A stretch of 64,000 nucleotides of DNA from Brachypodium distachyon (GCF_000005505.3 NC_016131.3:9693501-9757500); one strand, 5' to 3'; positions 38,095 through 48,944 are shown, counted from the stretch's first letter. The notes: generated by a model not told the origin, from the sequence alone. Program-made: numbers and translations.

Positions 38095-39290
38095 TCAACT
38101 AAGGAAATTACATCCGCCAGCCACACCAACTGTAAAGCAATACTGCAACTGTACTGCCAATGGATTGTTTGTGTCGGAGCATGGTCGGCCAATTAAAGAT
38201 GAAAATTGATCATGGAACTTCAACAGAGGACACTTCTCAATAAGGTTTGTGCCATCATAGGCCTCCTTGAGGAAGACAGTGCTTCTTGCTCCCTTGTTAT
38301 TTATGTAGAAAATCCCATGATTTTTTACTAAACAAAGAAGCAGCTTTGCACGGCAGCCTGTACTCATTGTGGAAGACTTCTAGCTTATCAGATGTCATGT
38401 CAGTCGTTTCTGCATTGTCAAGCTCAAAATCTCATGTAGAACAGCAATAGATCGCTTCCGAGCCTGTGGAGTTGCAAGTTCTACTCACCTAGCATTCAAA
38501 TATGGTGAAGGAAATGCCATTTTCTGCCACCAGACCACCTCTTCAAGGTACTTCCTGTTGGGTCTAAATGCTCCTGGATACTTTAACTTGAAAGCAAAAG
38601 GACCTTGTATATTTCCATGTTTAGGAATCCCACTGTAGCGCATCTGAAAGTCATCCAAATTCAATTTTCCTTCTCGTGCTGTGACTGCTAGTGAAGAATC
38701 CCAAAACTCCAAACACAGATGGTCCAATCCTCGTACATCACGAATTGAAAAAAAATCAGGGTACTAGGAACAAAGTTATTCTTGAAGTTATTAGGTAAAC
38801 CCAATTCAGATTGGACGAGCTGAATCTTCTCTACAGGGATCTGGCTGTCCATCGACATCATTAGCAACTTCCTAAGATTCCTTGCCAAGATTGGCTCCAT
38901 TAGCTTTTGTGCTTGCAGCTCTTCACTGGAAATACTTTTGGCCTTCTCAGTAAGTGTGACAGCAATAGGCTTTCGTGATGCACGACCACCAGAGACGTGG
39001 AAGACATTGGGGTGGCGCTGATAAGTGATGCAAAGTTCCATTTCTGGACAAAGCCAACCCCTTTAAGGTCTCATACCAGTAGCGAACCTGTCTTTTGAGC
39101 CAGGATGAGCATGCGGAGACGAATGAGGAGGGCAGGCTTCTTTTGGAGGTCCATGGTCTTGCCGAGGCCAGGCTCGGTGATAAAGCTTCTTCTCCGGTCG
39201 TCGCCCATGACGAGCCGAGAATGAGGACATAGCCTTCAGTTGTACCAAGGGGAGAATTCGGGGAATGGAACAAAAACAGAACCACACCAC
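38095..39290 (-). pseudogene. PORR-domain (plant organelle RNA recognition) pseudogene
   Basis: Read from 39290 downward, pieces of a PORR protein appear in order but in different frames. PORR proteins such as WTF1, RPD1 and WTF9 act in mitochondrial or chloroplast group II intron splicing. Visible pieces: GLGKTMDLQKKPALLIRLR, ILAQKTGSLLV, GVGFVQKW, RHPNVFHVSGG, NLRKLLMMSMDSQIP, ELGLPNNFKNNFVP, YPDFFSIRDV, CLEFWDSSLAVTA, KLKYPGAFRPNRKYLEEV, SIAVLHEILSLTMQKR, DKLEVFHNEYRLPCK, HGIFYINNKGAR and LKEAYDGTNLIEKCP. An in-frame TGA follows GSLLV. Frame changes occur before RHPNVF, before YPDFF, near DKLEV and before HGIFYI. Most are explained by single-base indels, so the gene is almost certainly dead. 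I see no clear organelle targeting peptide at the N terminus. Confidence 0.85.
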
Positions 39291-39352
39291 GCTCCTCCCT
39301 CTACGCGATCAAGACCAAAGCGAGAATGTTTTGATGCATGTATATTATTGCA

Positions 39353-39441
39353 CTCCCTCTGATCAATAGAAAGTCCACTTAGTACAAAATTTGTACTAAC
39401 TTAATACAAAATGGGCGACACTTTTTATGTATCAGAGGGAG
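39353..39441. mobile_element. Stowaway-like MITE (89 bp)
   Basis: Starts CTCCCTCTGATCAATAGAAA and ends TGTATCAGAGGGAG, with inverted AGTACAAAATTTGTACT inside. TA follows the right end. Same short subfamily as 8039-8119 and 26497-26588. It sits about 60 bp from the start of the PORR remnant. Confidence 0.78.
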
Positions 39442-39461
39442 TATCATTTTTTTCGTTGCTC

Positions 39462-39489
39462 CATTGCAACGCACGGGAATTTTGGCTAG
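39462..39489 (+). mobile_element. Helitron-like 3' terminus, 5' end not found
   Basis: CCATTGCAACGCACGG followed by ten bases and CTAG, then T, matches the 3' ends at 42373 (+) and 47820 (-). The hairpin has decayed by one base (CCATT in place of CCGTT). I could not find a convincing TC start upstream, so only the terminus is called. Confidence 0.4.
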
Positions 39490-40348
39490 TAGTTTTTATG
39501 CCATGAAACCCACATATTAATGATGTAATTGATAACCAAAGATAAATTTCACAATGCGTGCACACCACTATTATGGATGGGGGGAGTAGGGGAATCGGTG
39601 GAGGGAGAGGGAGAGAGATTGGAAATGATCCAGACAGAGAGCAAAGACATGGGTGCTTATTTAAGAGACTGGGGCACGCGGTGAAACTAATTTCATTTAC
39701 AGTGTGCTTGTCAATATTAGAAAGGAAAACATACATTTGGTGAGGAAACTGTTTTTAAGTTCAAATTACTCATGAAAATTTAAGAGGGATAGTCTCGCCT
39801 TTTTTTTGGTTGGTGGGAAATCAGTAGCTTAGAAAGGATACCATAAGTTACCATTGAATTTTTCCCTCAACTCCCACCTCTCCTCAGTTATTAAAACGGT
39901 GTGAGTTGGACAAAAGACTCTGATGTCCAACTCCTTTTCATTTCATGTTCCACAAACCAAACAGATAATTTCTATCTCAGAACCACCTTTGAAAAAAGAT
40001 TTTCTATCTCACAACGCTCAAACTCATGTTCCCTATGCTTAATCACTTCCAATCCTAACATGTTACTTGGCATTGACAAAGCTTTATCTAAAAACATTGG
40101 CATGAAGTCTAGCAAAACTAGATCAACTGAGGTAGTGAAGGTTTTCCTTGATACTTTCATGTGTTTCTCTATATAAAACTTGGAAAACGAATGTGTTTTA
40201 GTAGTTAGTACAACTGTACAAGATAGTAATAAAATAGTTAAGCAATGAGAATAAATAGTGAGATGCAGGGAAGGTTGGAACGCAAAGAGAAACAGAGAAC
40301 TGAATCCTTTGTGTGGTTCCTATATGCAGAAGTAGAGAATAAAATTTA

Positions 40349-40461
40349 CTCCCTCCGTTCCATAATTCTTGTCGAAATCTTACATGTATCTAGACACTTT
40401 TTAGGAATAGATACATCCATTTTTGAGCAAATTTGAGACAAGAATTATGGAACGGAGGGAG
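40349..40461. mobile_element. Stowaway-like MITE (113 bp)
   Basis: Perfect inverted ends CTCCCTCCGTTCCATAATTC and GAATTATGGAACGGAGGGAG, with TA on both sides. The high end identity suggests a young copy. Confidence 0.88.
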
Positions 40462-40505
40462 TAGGAAATAAGTTGAGTTGCTCTAACAATCCTAAATAAA
40501 ACATA

Positions 40506-40587
40506 CTCCCTCCGTCCCAAAATAAGTGATGTCGATTTGTATAAGAACCTATACAAATTCACGTCAGTTATTTCGGGACGGAGAGAG
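40506..40587. mobile_element. Stowaway-like MITE (82 bp)
   Basis: Ends CTCCCTCCGTCCCAAAATAA and TTATTTCGGGACGGAGAGAG are inverted copies with few mismatches. TA precedes it. It lies only 44 bp from the MITE at 40349-40461. Confidence 0.8.
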
Positions 40588-41159
40588 CAGTAAACAAAAC
40601 TAGCGCGATAGAAAAGCAATTGCTATCGTGCTACAAATAAAAATGCCAATGTAATCGAGAGTGAGGAGACAACAGACGGACCTCGCGAACTCCAGTACAC
40701 GGAGCAGAAGCGGCGGCAGGGTGGATCATAGAGGTGTCGGCGTGGCCAGGCGCGCAGGAGATTGCGCGAGAGCCGAGCCGGAGCGGCCGACTGGACACTG
40801 TAGCGCCACCGTACGCCGGCAATCGAGTGAATAAATTGGTCCGGTGGGTGAGGAGCGATTCGGCCCTCCGGGAGATTGCGGCCGTGGCGCTACCGCGCTA
40901 CAACCAGTAAGGCACCAGGGATGAAGGACATAGAGCGGGAGTCAGCAGCTGCAGGGGAGGTGGCGGAGAACCGGAGAAGAAACTGGTTCCGGCGTGTAAG
41001 GAGCGGAGGTCGGAGAACCGAGCGCACTTGGTTTTTCTTTTTCTTTTATCTGAGAAAACCGAGCGCCCTTGGGTCGATCGGTAGGGAGACTTGGGCCGGG
41101 AAGCTGGGCCCAACAAAATGATATTCCACCAATCTTAAATTATTGTTGTTGTTTTCAAA
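40588..41159. other. GC-rich intergenic patch, unassigned
   Basis: Contains short frames on both strands (for example 40631-40822 minus and 40876-41121 plus) with no family resemblance. The abrupt rise in GC suggests a captured or decayed gene segment. Confidence 0.35.
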
Positions 41160-42373
41160 TCTATATCAATATATTAAATTAGAGTGTGATGATGATCAGG
41201 GCGTCGCGGTACATCACTTTACCGAAATTATGAATCTGGCACCGCTGTCCCCACGCGCCTTTTAATCTCGGCTCCCACGGTACTCAAGCGCAGAAAAAAC
41301 ATGTACCGCCCAAAAAAGAAAGAAAGAAAAAGCAGAGCCCTCCTCGCTCCTCCTCTCCTACGAATCTCACCCCCACCCGCCTGCCAATCCGGATCTCGCC
41401 AACGCCTGCCACCCCTCTTGGCCGCCTCCACCAGCTCGTGCGCACCAGCGGCATACATGTGCGGAAGGCGGCTGCGGACAAGCGGCTCCGTCGTGCGCCC
41501 CGACCGCCGCCTCCACCGGCTCGTGCGTGCTGGTGGCTCCCCACGAGACTTTGACGGCGAGCAGTGGCCAGACGCGATGTGTGGGCAGCGCGCGGGCGGA
41601 CAAGGTTGCGAGAGAGGCGCAGGCGGGCGGCGCACAGGCGTACCGGGCGGCAAGTGGTAGCAGGCAGCGCACGGGAGTGGATGGGCGGCAGAAATCTACG
41701 GGCGGAGGCGGTGCGCACAAGCGGGGGGCCGCGCATGGTGGCACAATGTTCGGTGACGGGATGAATCGGGACGGGAAGAAGAGGAGTTTGCACTCCGGGT
41801 GAATGGAGAGGATAGTCAGAGGGAGAGCGAGAGAAATTGGAAGAAAGGATTTGAGAAATAAAGTACGGAGTAGGAGTAATAGGAGAGCAGGGCAAGGATC
41901 CATTAAGCAAAAATTTATATTGCCGCTTGCTTTATGTGTTGCTGCTGCTGTTTGTTGTCTTGATTGATATACCGATGCTTACTGTTTAAATCATCACCAC
42001 ACGGGAGGTCGAGAGTGATAAACGTTATCATTGCTACATGTTTTTCATTATTCATGATTATATTGAGAATCACTTCATGAATTCAACAAAAAAGTTGAAA
42101 AACGCTCACACATGACTTTTCAAGTATGGTGTATGTGAGAACAATGATAACCTGGAGGTAGAAATCAAAAGACTTGAGCATGTGTCACTTTATCTTTACA
42201 CGGGATATAAAAATAAGACATGTGCAAAAGAGAAAGAGAGCAAAGTATAGCCTACGAAAATAAACATATTATAATAGTTATATACATATGTGCTCATGAA
42301 ACACGTCAACATTAATTTGATTTTTTGATACAATTTTCTGTTGTTCCGTAGCAACGCACGGGTCTTTTGCTAG
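41160..42373 (+). mobile_element. Non-autonomous Helitron (1.2 kb) with GC-rich cargo
   Basis: The 5' end TCTATATCAATATATTAAAT follows an A at 41159. The 3' end has CCGTAGCAACGCACGG, then CTTTTG-type spacer and CTAG at 42370-42373, followed by T. No Rep/helicase is present. The interior 41280-41800 is distinctly GC-rich, with long overlapping frames on both strands (up to 208 codons on the minus strand, 41284-41910). This resembles a captured coding exon, but I do not recognise the source. Terminal family matches the Helitron at 47820-48564. Confidence 0.65.
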
Positions 42374-43244
42374 TTTGAAGTAAAACAACAGCAAGAATTT
42401 ATTATCGGAGGGAGTAGTATTGTGCTGCTCCCGTAATGATACCGTAGTTGTTTTCTTCTAAAAAAAAGATACCATAGCGTTGCGTGCAAGAGCAGGCAAG
42501 AAAAACCCCAGCCGCTGCCGTTTTTTATGGAAGTTTCAAAATCTCAGACGGTTTCCCACGTTTTTTACAACCGATTTTGATGATGAGAGATAGAGGAAAT
42601 CACGAATCAATGTCTGACACCTAAGTTTTATTATCTTTTATGTTAGGTACTTAGGTTTGTGTGTTTTTCGTGGTAGCATCTTGGGATGGAGACATCATCG
42701 TTTAGAAGATTGGTACCCTAAATCCGTCCTCGTCCTGGTCTAGGTGTTGCAACTTATTTCATGGAAGCAATGGTTCTCTCAGCACATCTTTTCATGTTTT
42801 TGGCTTTTTGCTCTTTTTACTTGTTGATTCACCAACGGAGCAGCGATTTCAAAGTTTGTCTTGCAAGGGCCATGTTTCAGGTAACCGCGTGTTCAATGAT
42901 TTTAGGCTCTCACTGTCTGAGGTGGGCGACCCCTCTGGCTTTTCAAAACCTATTTGGTTAGTTCAGCTTGTGCAAGTATGATATTTTGCAATTCTATCAC
43001 CGAATACGTGGAGAAACGTTAAGATGCGAATGATGGATCTAGAGAAATTGATTTCGAGGGACTATAATATAACTTTTATTGTGTCTTCGTTGTGTTTGGT
43101 CTGTGTTTGGTCTATTTGTATCGGTATCTTGCACTTTCTTTTTTAATCAATAAAGCCAAATCGTTGCACTAAAAAAATTAAGTTGGTGTCTTGTTGAGAC
43201 GGAATCATCACAGATTGGAAGCTCTTCCATGTCCATGATGCGAA
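42374..43244. other. Probable LINE-derived 3' fragment
   Basis: AT-rich sequence with short frames. The 43060-43180 part (GTGTTTGGTC repeats, then CAATAAAGCC and an A-run after GTTGCACT) looks like the poly(A) end of an L1-type LINE. Ends cannot be defined. Confidence 0.35.
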
Positions 43245-43552
43245 GCTTTGGCATTGACTAAAGATTTGACTATCCGACGAGTTCGTGTGTCGTCTGATGC
43301 TCAAGCTGTTATCAAGGGTATTCTTGAGGGTAATCAATGCAGCCACGACGCTATTTAACCCGAGATGGTAGTTCGCGGTAAAGACTTTTTAGATGTTTCA
43401 TTTATTCATAAGAATAGATCTTCAAACTTGGATGCTCATGATATTGTGAAGAGCTCCTCGTCAGCATGGGCGATTCAGTTGGCTTATCCAGTCTTGGAAG
43501 GATGCCTGTATTCCTATGGTAATTGATTAATGAAGGCCGTGTGATTGCACTA
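43245..43552 (+). pseudogene. LINE RNase H-like (RVT_3) fragment
   Basis: The plus strand encodes a run resembling the C-terminal RNase H-like domain of plant L1 LINEs. Words seen are RRVRVSSDAQAVIKGI, VSFIHKNRSSNLDAHDIVK and AWAIQLAYP. An in-frame TAA separates the first two. The stretch ends near an A-run after GTGTGATTGCACT, a common grass LINE 3' end. Nothing of reverse transcriptase or the endonuclease remains upstream, so this is a 5'-truncated dead copy. Confidence 0.68.
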
Positions 43553-44254
43553 AAAAACGAGTGATGAGCCGCCTCGCCAACTTAGACTGCTACAGGACTC
43601 TTATCTTTTCACATCCACCTCCGTGACCTCCCCAAGAAGTTGGACTATTGGAATCGTGATTTCACGCATGGAGCCATGGACGAGGGAGTCTAACACGCAC
43701 AATCAGAAGCACTTTCGGCTCCGGCAAGATAGGGATGAGCCCCCTACTAGGCTCACGGTCTGAGAAGTGAGTGTTGCAGAGATGCCAAAGCCGCGTAACT
43801 ATAAACACAAACAAAAGTATAGACACCTTTCACCCTAAAAAAAGAAGTATAGACACCTTCCTTCTGCTCAAACAATAATGACGATATTTTTTTTTATAAC
43901 TGAACATATCACATGTACCACAACTCATACAACAATTGAAAACATATTTAATGGTAAGTATCATAAACTACAGTGCATCATTTCTTATATAAGCAATTAT
44001 GTCGAGATTTTGCAAGACATTAGTAACTCCTATCTTTTTCAATTCGGCATTGAACTTACTATCCCATTTGTAAGTTTTGTCAAACTCTACAATCGACCGT
44101 GACAACAGCTCTCAGAGCACGAAATAACCTAGTCTCATTTTTCCAATTTGATCTCAATCTGACCATAGAAGTAATGCCTTCTGAAATCATAACACAAAAC
44201 CTGACCAATGCCGATTTCAAGTCTGCAAAATTGGTTGTCCGATGATTGTATTTG
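43553..44254. other. Intergenic, no gene recognised
   Basis: AT-rich sequence with a short direct repeat (AAGTATAGACACCTT, twice near 43816-43860). No supported gene or element. Confidence 0.4.
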
Positions 44255-44612
44255 GAGAGGATTTCGAATGCATATAAAGCTGGAGCTCTTCACAAAGGTA
44301 CTTCATAAATATCATTATGTGTTTTTACGTGACGTAAGAGGTTTGCGTAGGTTTTCCCAAATGGCAACATTCGGAGAGGATTTTAAATGCATATATAAAG
44401 CCGAAGCCCTTCCCAAAGATACTTTATAAATATCGATACTCCCTCCGTCCTAAAAAGGATGTCGCAAAATTTTCAAAATATGGATGCATCTAGACATGTT
44501 TTAGTGTCTAGATATATCCAAATTTAAACAAATTCCAGACATTCTTTTTGGGACGGAGGAAGTACGTGTTTTTCCGTGACCTAAGAGATTTGCGTAGGTT
44601 TGCCCAAACGGC
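44250..44612. repeat. Tandem duplication with a MITE inserted in the second unit
   Basis: Unit 1 (about 44250-44365) and unit 2 (about 44366-44612) share GGAGAGGATTT, AAATGCATATA-like words, CTTTATAAATATC or CTTCATAAATATC, GTGTTTTT-CGTGAC, TTTGCGTAGGTTT and GGCAACAT. Unit 2 is longer only because the Stowaway element at 44439-44562 interrupts it. The duplication therefore came before the MITE. Confidence 0.75.
44439..44562. mobile_element. Stowaway-like MITE (124 bp)
   Basis: Ends CTCCCTCCGTCCTAAAAAG and CTTTTTGGGACGGAGGAAG are inverted copies. TA precedes and follows. It is nested in the second unit of a tandem duplication. Confidence 0.85.
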
Positions 44613-45148
44613 AACATGGTAGAGTAAGGTACAATAGGATCAAAATCATTCATTGCATGTGTAGAGATTTCGGCGGGGACCGTAACACCCACTCTTGAGG
44701 ACGTTCGCACATGTACACTATTTGAAATAACACACTTGTGGGAACTCAACACTTTATTTAAAATCTCAATGTTGGTATATCATTCTTTTTTAGTGGCTAG
44801 CCTAGTATTACACATACAACCTACTTCTCTTCTTTGTGTAGTGATACATTACTTGTTGTGGTGGTTGTGGTACACCTCAAGGGATGGGAGAGCAACCATA
44901 TTTATAGTTGTACAAGACCATGAGATGTATGACAAGTATCATCATCATCCTAAACATTCTACTACAATTCTCTAGGATACTCTACAAGTATCTTAGTTCT
45001 AGAGAATTCCTACTTACTCACGAAACTTCTTTTAAGACCTTCAATGGCAGATAGCATCCCTCTTCATATAACCTCTCAAGCCTTCTAGAATATTAAAATC
45101 TTTTCATATTCACTAGAAGACTCTGTAAATATCTTAGTCTTCCAATAA
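44613..45148. other. Intergenic, no gene recognised
   Basis: AT-rich DNA with short frames and a few TCTAGAAGA or CTAGAGAAT words. It precedes the segmental duplication copy A. Confidence 0.4.
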
Positions 45149-45559
45149 CCTGATCGGTAGGATGCAAGAGGGATTCATTCCTATTAATTTGTTTACCCAA
45201 AAGTTTGAGCTGATGAAGAACGGTGTTTTATATATTTCAATCAATACCATTGTTTTTATTAATGGTGTGTTGGCCGGGTCTTGAACTTGATACCTTTTGG
45301 TTCTCATAACATATTTAATGCACCTCGGTTCACTAAGAGTTCGAGCCGACGGAGAAGGGTGTCCAATATATTTCAACACAGACGTCCGCCCATTACACAC
45401 ATATGTAATACACTTTCAATGTTGTGTTAATACGACCTACGAGATTGAAATAAGTGCACCAATCTCAAAACAATTGGACAAAGGGAAACCGATGATATGT
45501 ATAAATATCTTTTGAGACCAAACTAGGGAAACATCCAAACTTCACTTACAAGAAAAGAA

Positions 45560-46666
45560 AAGTAAATTTAAAAAAACCACACCTTTTGAGGCTATTCAAG
45601 CACAAACCGAGGGGTTTGTAACAGAAAATCACAACTTCAATGGTAATTATTTTCAGAAAATTAACGAATCTGACAGCAAAACTGACTTGCAAATCCACTT
45701 ATCAACCCATCCCTGGCTTCCTCCATATTCACACACATAAGACCGTGGCCTCTGCCTCCCTGCCGGCGAAGGAGAGGATCTCGACCGTGCGCATCCAGGC
45801 CCTAGAGGCCGCTGCCCCGCTCCCGGAGATCTGCAGACCCCCCCCCCCCCCCGGCCCCCGACCAGCGCGAGCTCTTCGGGGGCTCCGGATAGCAGGGGCG
45901 CCACTGCCATCAGAGCGGGCTGCCAACCCCGTTGACCCTCTGCTGCCACCCGAGCCGCCGACCTCGTGGACCCGCCGCTGCCGACCCGTGGACCCACTGC
46001 TGCCATCCAAGCCAGCCGTCCTCCTCCTCGGAGGAAGCCAGCGCGGCCGCCGCACAAGTCGAGATGATAGTGATTACGCTACGCTGCAGTTGGAAGTTGA
46101 GGTCGAAGTTGTCTACACTGCCGAAGCTCTAGACAAATCGCCAAAAGACCTGGCACATGCCGTCATCCGGATGAAATTGAGCAGGAACGTGAAAGCACAG
46201 GTTCACCTGCGCCATCATGTCCGGCGGCGGCTTGAGTGACAACGACCGGACACGCCCCTCGTAAGCGAAGTGGTGAAGCGCCGTCGCCTGGATCTCCATG
46301 GTGTTATGCAGAAGTGCGGCAACACGAGCATGAGCAGAAGTGTCGCGGCGGTCGTGTGGCTTGCTCGGCCTCTGGCCGAGAAGCGACTTGCCAATCACCG
46401 TTCACGCGGGCCAACAGAGAAATTGGGGATTCGGGGAAAACCATGAGGAGCAATAAGAAAAGATTAGGGATTGGAAATATAGAAGAACTCATGAGGTTGG
46501 TTGAATAAATGGATTTGCAATTATTTTTCCATGCAAGACCTTACATGTGGGCTCGGCTTGTCGGTTTTGCTGTCAAATTCGCTAATCTGTTTTCTGTTAC
46601 AAACCCCTACGGTTGAGCCCGAATGAAATCCTAACCCCCAAATGTGTGGTTTTTTGAAATTTACTC
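45560..46666. mobile_element. Mutator-like element (1107 bp), Pack-MULE-like
   Basis: Flanked by perfect 9-bp direct repeats AGAAAAGAA (45551-45559 and 46667-46675), the size typical of Mutator-like insertions. Terminal inverted repeats begin RAGTAAATTT and continue through AAAAAACCACAC, GGGGTTTGTAACAGAAAA, GACAGCAAAAC and GCAAATCCA, about 150-175 bp per arm with indels. No transposase is present. The centre (about 45760-46300) is GC-rich with a 199-codon frame on the plus strand (45640-46239) and a 15-base C-run (45838-45852). The frame is proline-rich and matches nothing I know. Capture of host exon sequence is likely but the source is unknown. Confidence 0.85.
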
Positions 46667-46791
46667 AGAAAAGAAGATACAAAGATAAGAAATTATATTT
46701 GTCTAGCAGGAGTATCAATTTTTAATAAATTATAAAAACTGGGATCCAGAGAAATGAATATATGCTAAATTTTCTAGGCGACCATCTAATG

Positions 46792-47140
46792 CTAGATTTC
46801 CAGGAACCCTCTCATCCAACATGGCGTGTATGGAAAAGATCCCCGTATATCATGTTCAATTGGAAATGTGATATCTTCATAACGCGTTGGGTACAAGTTT
46901 CCCATGGCTTGAATCTTTGAGCTCTTTAAATGAGAAGCGTATCCTGTCTTCACAGAATCACTTAAGAAAATAATTTCCTTATGAGGATGAAACCCGAGTA
47001 TTTCAATTTCTCCTAGGCCATATTCCTCCACCCTATTTGCACTGTTAAGAACTTAAGTGTATCATCGTTGTCGGAGCTCCTTGGTTCGTCGTGTAACATA
47101 AAAATTATTCCCCTAGGTTCAGAAAATTCTCCAAGTTGTG
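46792..47140 (-). pseudogene. F-box-associated protein C-terminal fragment
   Basis: The minus strand encodes EEYGLGEIEILGFHPHKEII, then LSDSVKTGYASHLKSSKI and YPTRYEDITFPIEHDIRG. This is nearly the same as the C terminus of the gene at 49429-50623. Only about 75 codons are open. Upstream the homology continues with frame breaks to about 47140 and stops. It is a truncated copy left by the segmental duplication. Confidence 0.8.
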
Positions 47141-47347
47141 ACTGAAAATGCTAGTACCATTTGGACACGATCGCAATCACAACGTCATCTTGAGTAACTT
47201 AATTTAGACCTAATTAAAATTGTAGCGGTGGGGAGAGTATGATTACGGGAAAGAGCGCAAAGTCAATCAGGATTAGTACAATGAAACCCACGGGTGCCGG
47301 CCGGCCGATCGACACTACCGATCAAGCACGGATTAGTTTATCAAATG

Positions 47348-47819
47348 CGTCAATCTAGTTGATGTTTTTTGGTGCAACAAAATGTAGTTGCTGATCTAAA
47401 GCCAATGATGATGCTCATGTTGGCGTGAAGCTGATCGTGATGCTAGCTAGTGCTGGCTGGACGTGCCCACTGAGTAGAAGATCACAAAATGTCTTCTTTT
47501 TGGTGACTTGAGTTTTAACAATGGTCATGTGTAGTCACCATTGACTTTTGGATGTGTGGAACTTCTAGCTACCCATGAATCTAGTATTTATTTTGATGCT
47601 TGAACCTAGCAGTTGTAATATGATGTATGGACACAAAACTATGTGTATGATTTCTATTGGTTCTGATTTGGATGAATGCAATGTGTTGTTGATGTCATGC
47701 ATTTAATGGCTGTGCATACATATCTTGCTATAAAAAATGATCTGGAACTATTTATTTCATTTATGTAGCTTCGAAATTATGAAATTCCATTTTCCTGAAT
47801 GTCTATATTTTTTTGTTGA
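47348..47819. other. Spacer between duplication copies, no gene recognised
   Basis: AT-rich spacer without recognisable coding content, ending at the Helitron 3' terminus at 47820. Confidence 0.4.
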
Positions 47820-48564
47820 CTAGCCGAGATGCCCGTGCGTTGCAACGGAACAACAAAATAAAATGATAACTCGAAGATATGCCCTTGCGTGCAACTTAAT
47901 TCATCTTGCCTGGGAAAGCCTATGCATAGTAGGTTCAATTTATATTGCACGGAAATTTAATATGCGGAACCGATAAAGATTTGTTATTTTATTGGCATAC
48001 GTAGTTGTTATGGTAACAATATACTGACATACATATTATTTTTATTTAAAATTTAATATGCCGAACCGCTAAAGATTTGTACGTGCAAACAACACGTAAA
48101 TGCATCACATAACATACGTGGACTACATGAGTATGCTTCTTTTTTATCTCAGCCTATACATTGATTGTCAATAGGTCAAATAATTTAATCTATTCACAAA
48201 ATAGAAAAAAACTCGCAAAAAGAAGTATGTTAATGTGCTGATGTCATGCTGATGTCAGCATATGCAGATGTCTACAACTCCTCAGCCGGAACGGTAATTA
48301 GCAATTTGTGTCGTGAACCGGCTGGGCAGCGATGTGTCGTGAACCGGCTGGCCGCTGCCTGACAGCTCGGTAATTAGCAATTTGTATCGTGACCCGTTCG
48401 GCTGCCTGACGCTAGTTCTAATTAGATATCGACTTTTTATTTGTCAAATTAATCTTGACCCAATGATAACTTTGACGTAATCTTGACCGTATAATTCCTG
48501 CTGCTTCAGTATGGAAAGTTTGACTGACGACGGTGAAAGAAACGGTCCGTACTTTTTATATAGA
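47820..48564 (-). mobile_element. Non-autonomous Helitron (745 bp) with both ends intact
   Basis: Read on the minus strand it starts TCTATATAAAAAGTACGG at 48564 after an A and ends with the hairpin CCGTTGCAACGCACGG, a 10-base spacer and CTAG at 47823-47820, followed by T. The hairpin pairs CCGT with ACGG and GC with GC around a small loop. No coding sequence is present. An internal near-repeat (CGTGAACCGGCTGG, twice near 48313-48350) is seen. All end features of grass Helitrons are met. Confidence 0.78.
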
Positions 48565-48944
48565 TATAAATTATGACAACGTCAGAAAGCACTTTTTTCT
48601 CACGGCATTGTTATTTTTTTGTCGGTCACTGAATTACAGAAAATACCATATTCGTGTCGAGTGAACTAACACGATTTATTTTCATGTCATTATTTTTGAC
48701 GGATGAGTCGACAAAACAAAAGTTGATGAAACCATATGCCAAAATGTTTCTTTGTCGGCCACCGTTAGACCTATCTGCTGGAAATTATATTTGTGACAAA
48801 TTCTTTTTTCTCCGACGCGCCAGTTCTATCGGCATTTGTGTGACGGTTGACCGACACGAATTATATTTCCGTGGGTTTTTGGGTTATTTATGATGGTTGT
48901 GCACCATCATACTCTGTGATCCTGGTAGTGTGATTAATAGATAT
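48565..48944. other. Spacer, no gene recognised
   Basis: Between the Helitron and duplication copy B. A 79-codon plus-strand frame (48654-48893) is open but unlike known families. Confidence 0.35.

Larger units (their letters stand above)
45149..47347. repeat. Segmental duplication, copy A
   Basis: Matches copy B (48945-51917) in three blocks in the same order. Left: 45149-45555 with 48945-49365 (shared CGGTAGGATGCAAGA, AAAAGTTTGAGCTGATGAAG, CCAAACTAGGGAAACATCC). Middle: about 46735-47140 with 49385-49720 (F-box-associated C-terminal sequence). Right: about 47165-47347 with 51690-51917 (GGTGCCGGCCGGCCGATCGAC, ATCAAGCACGGATTA). Copy A has gained a Mutator-like element and lost about 2 kb present in copy B. 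Confidence 0.85.

Noticed and set aside
41228..41910. Arg/Pro/Ala-rich frames up to 208 codons as a real gene
   Set aside because: They lie inside a Helitron, overlap on both strands and match no family. Kept only as possible captured cargo.
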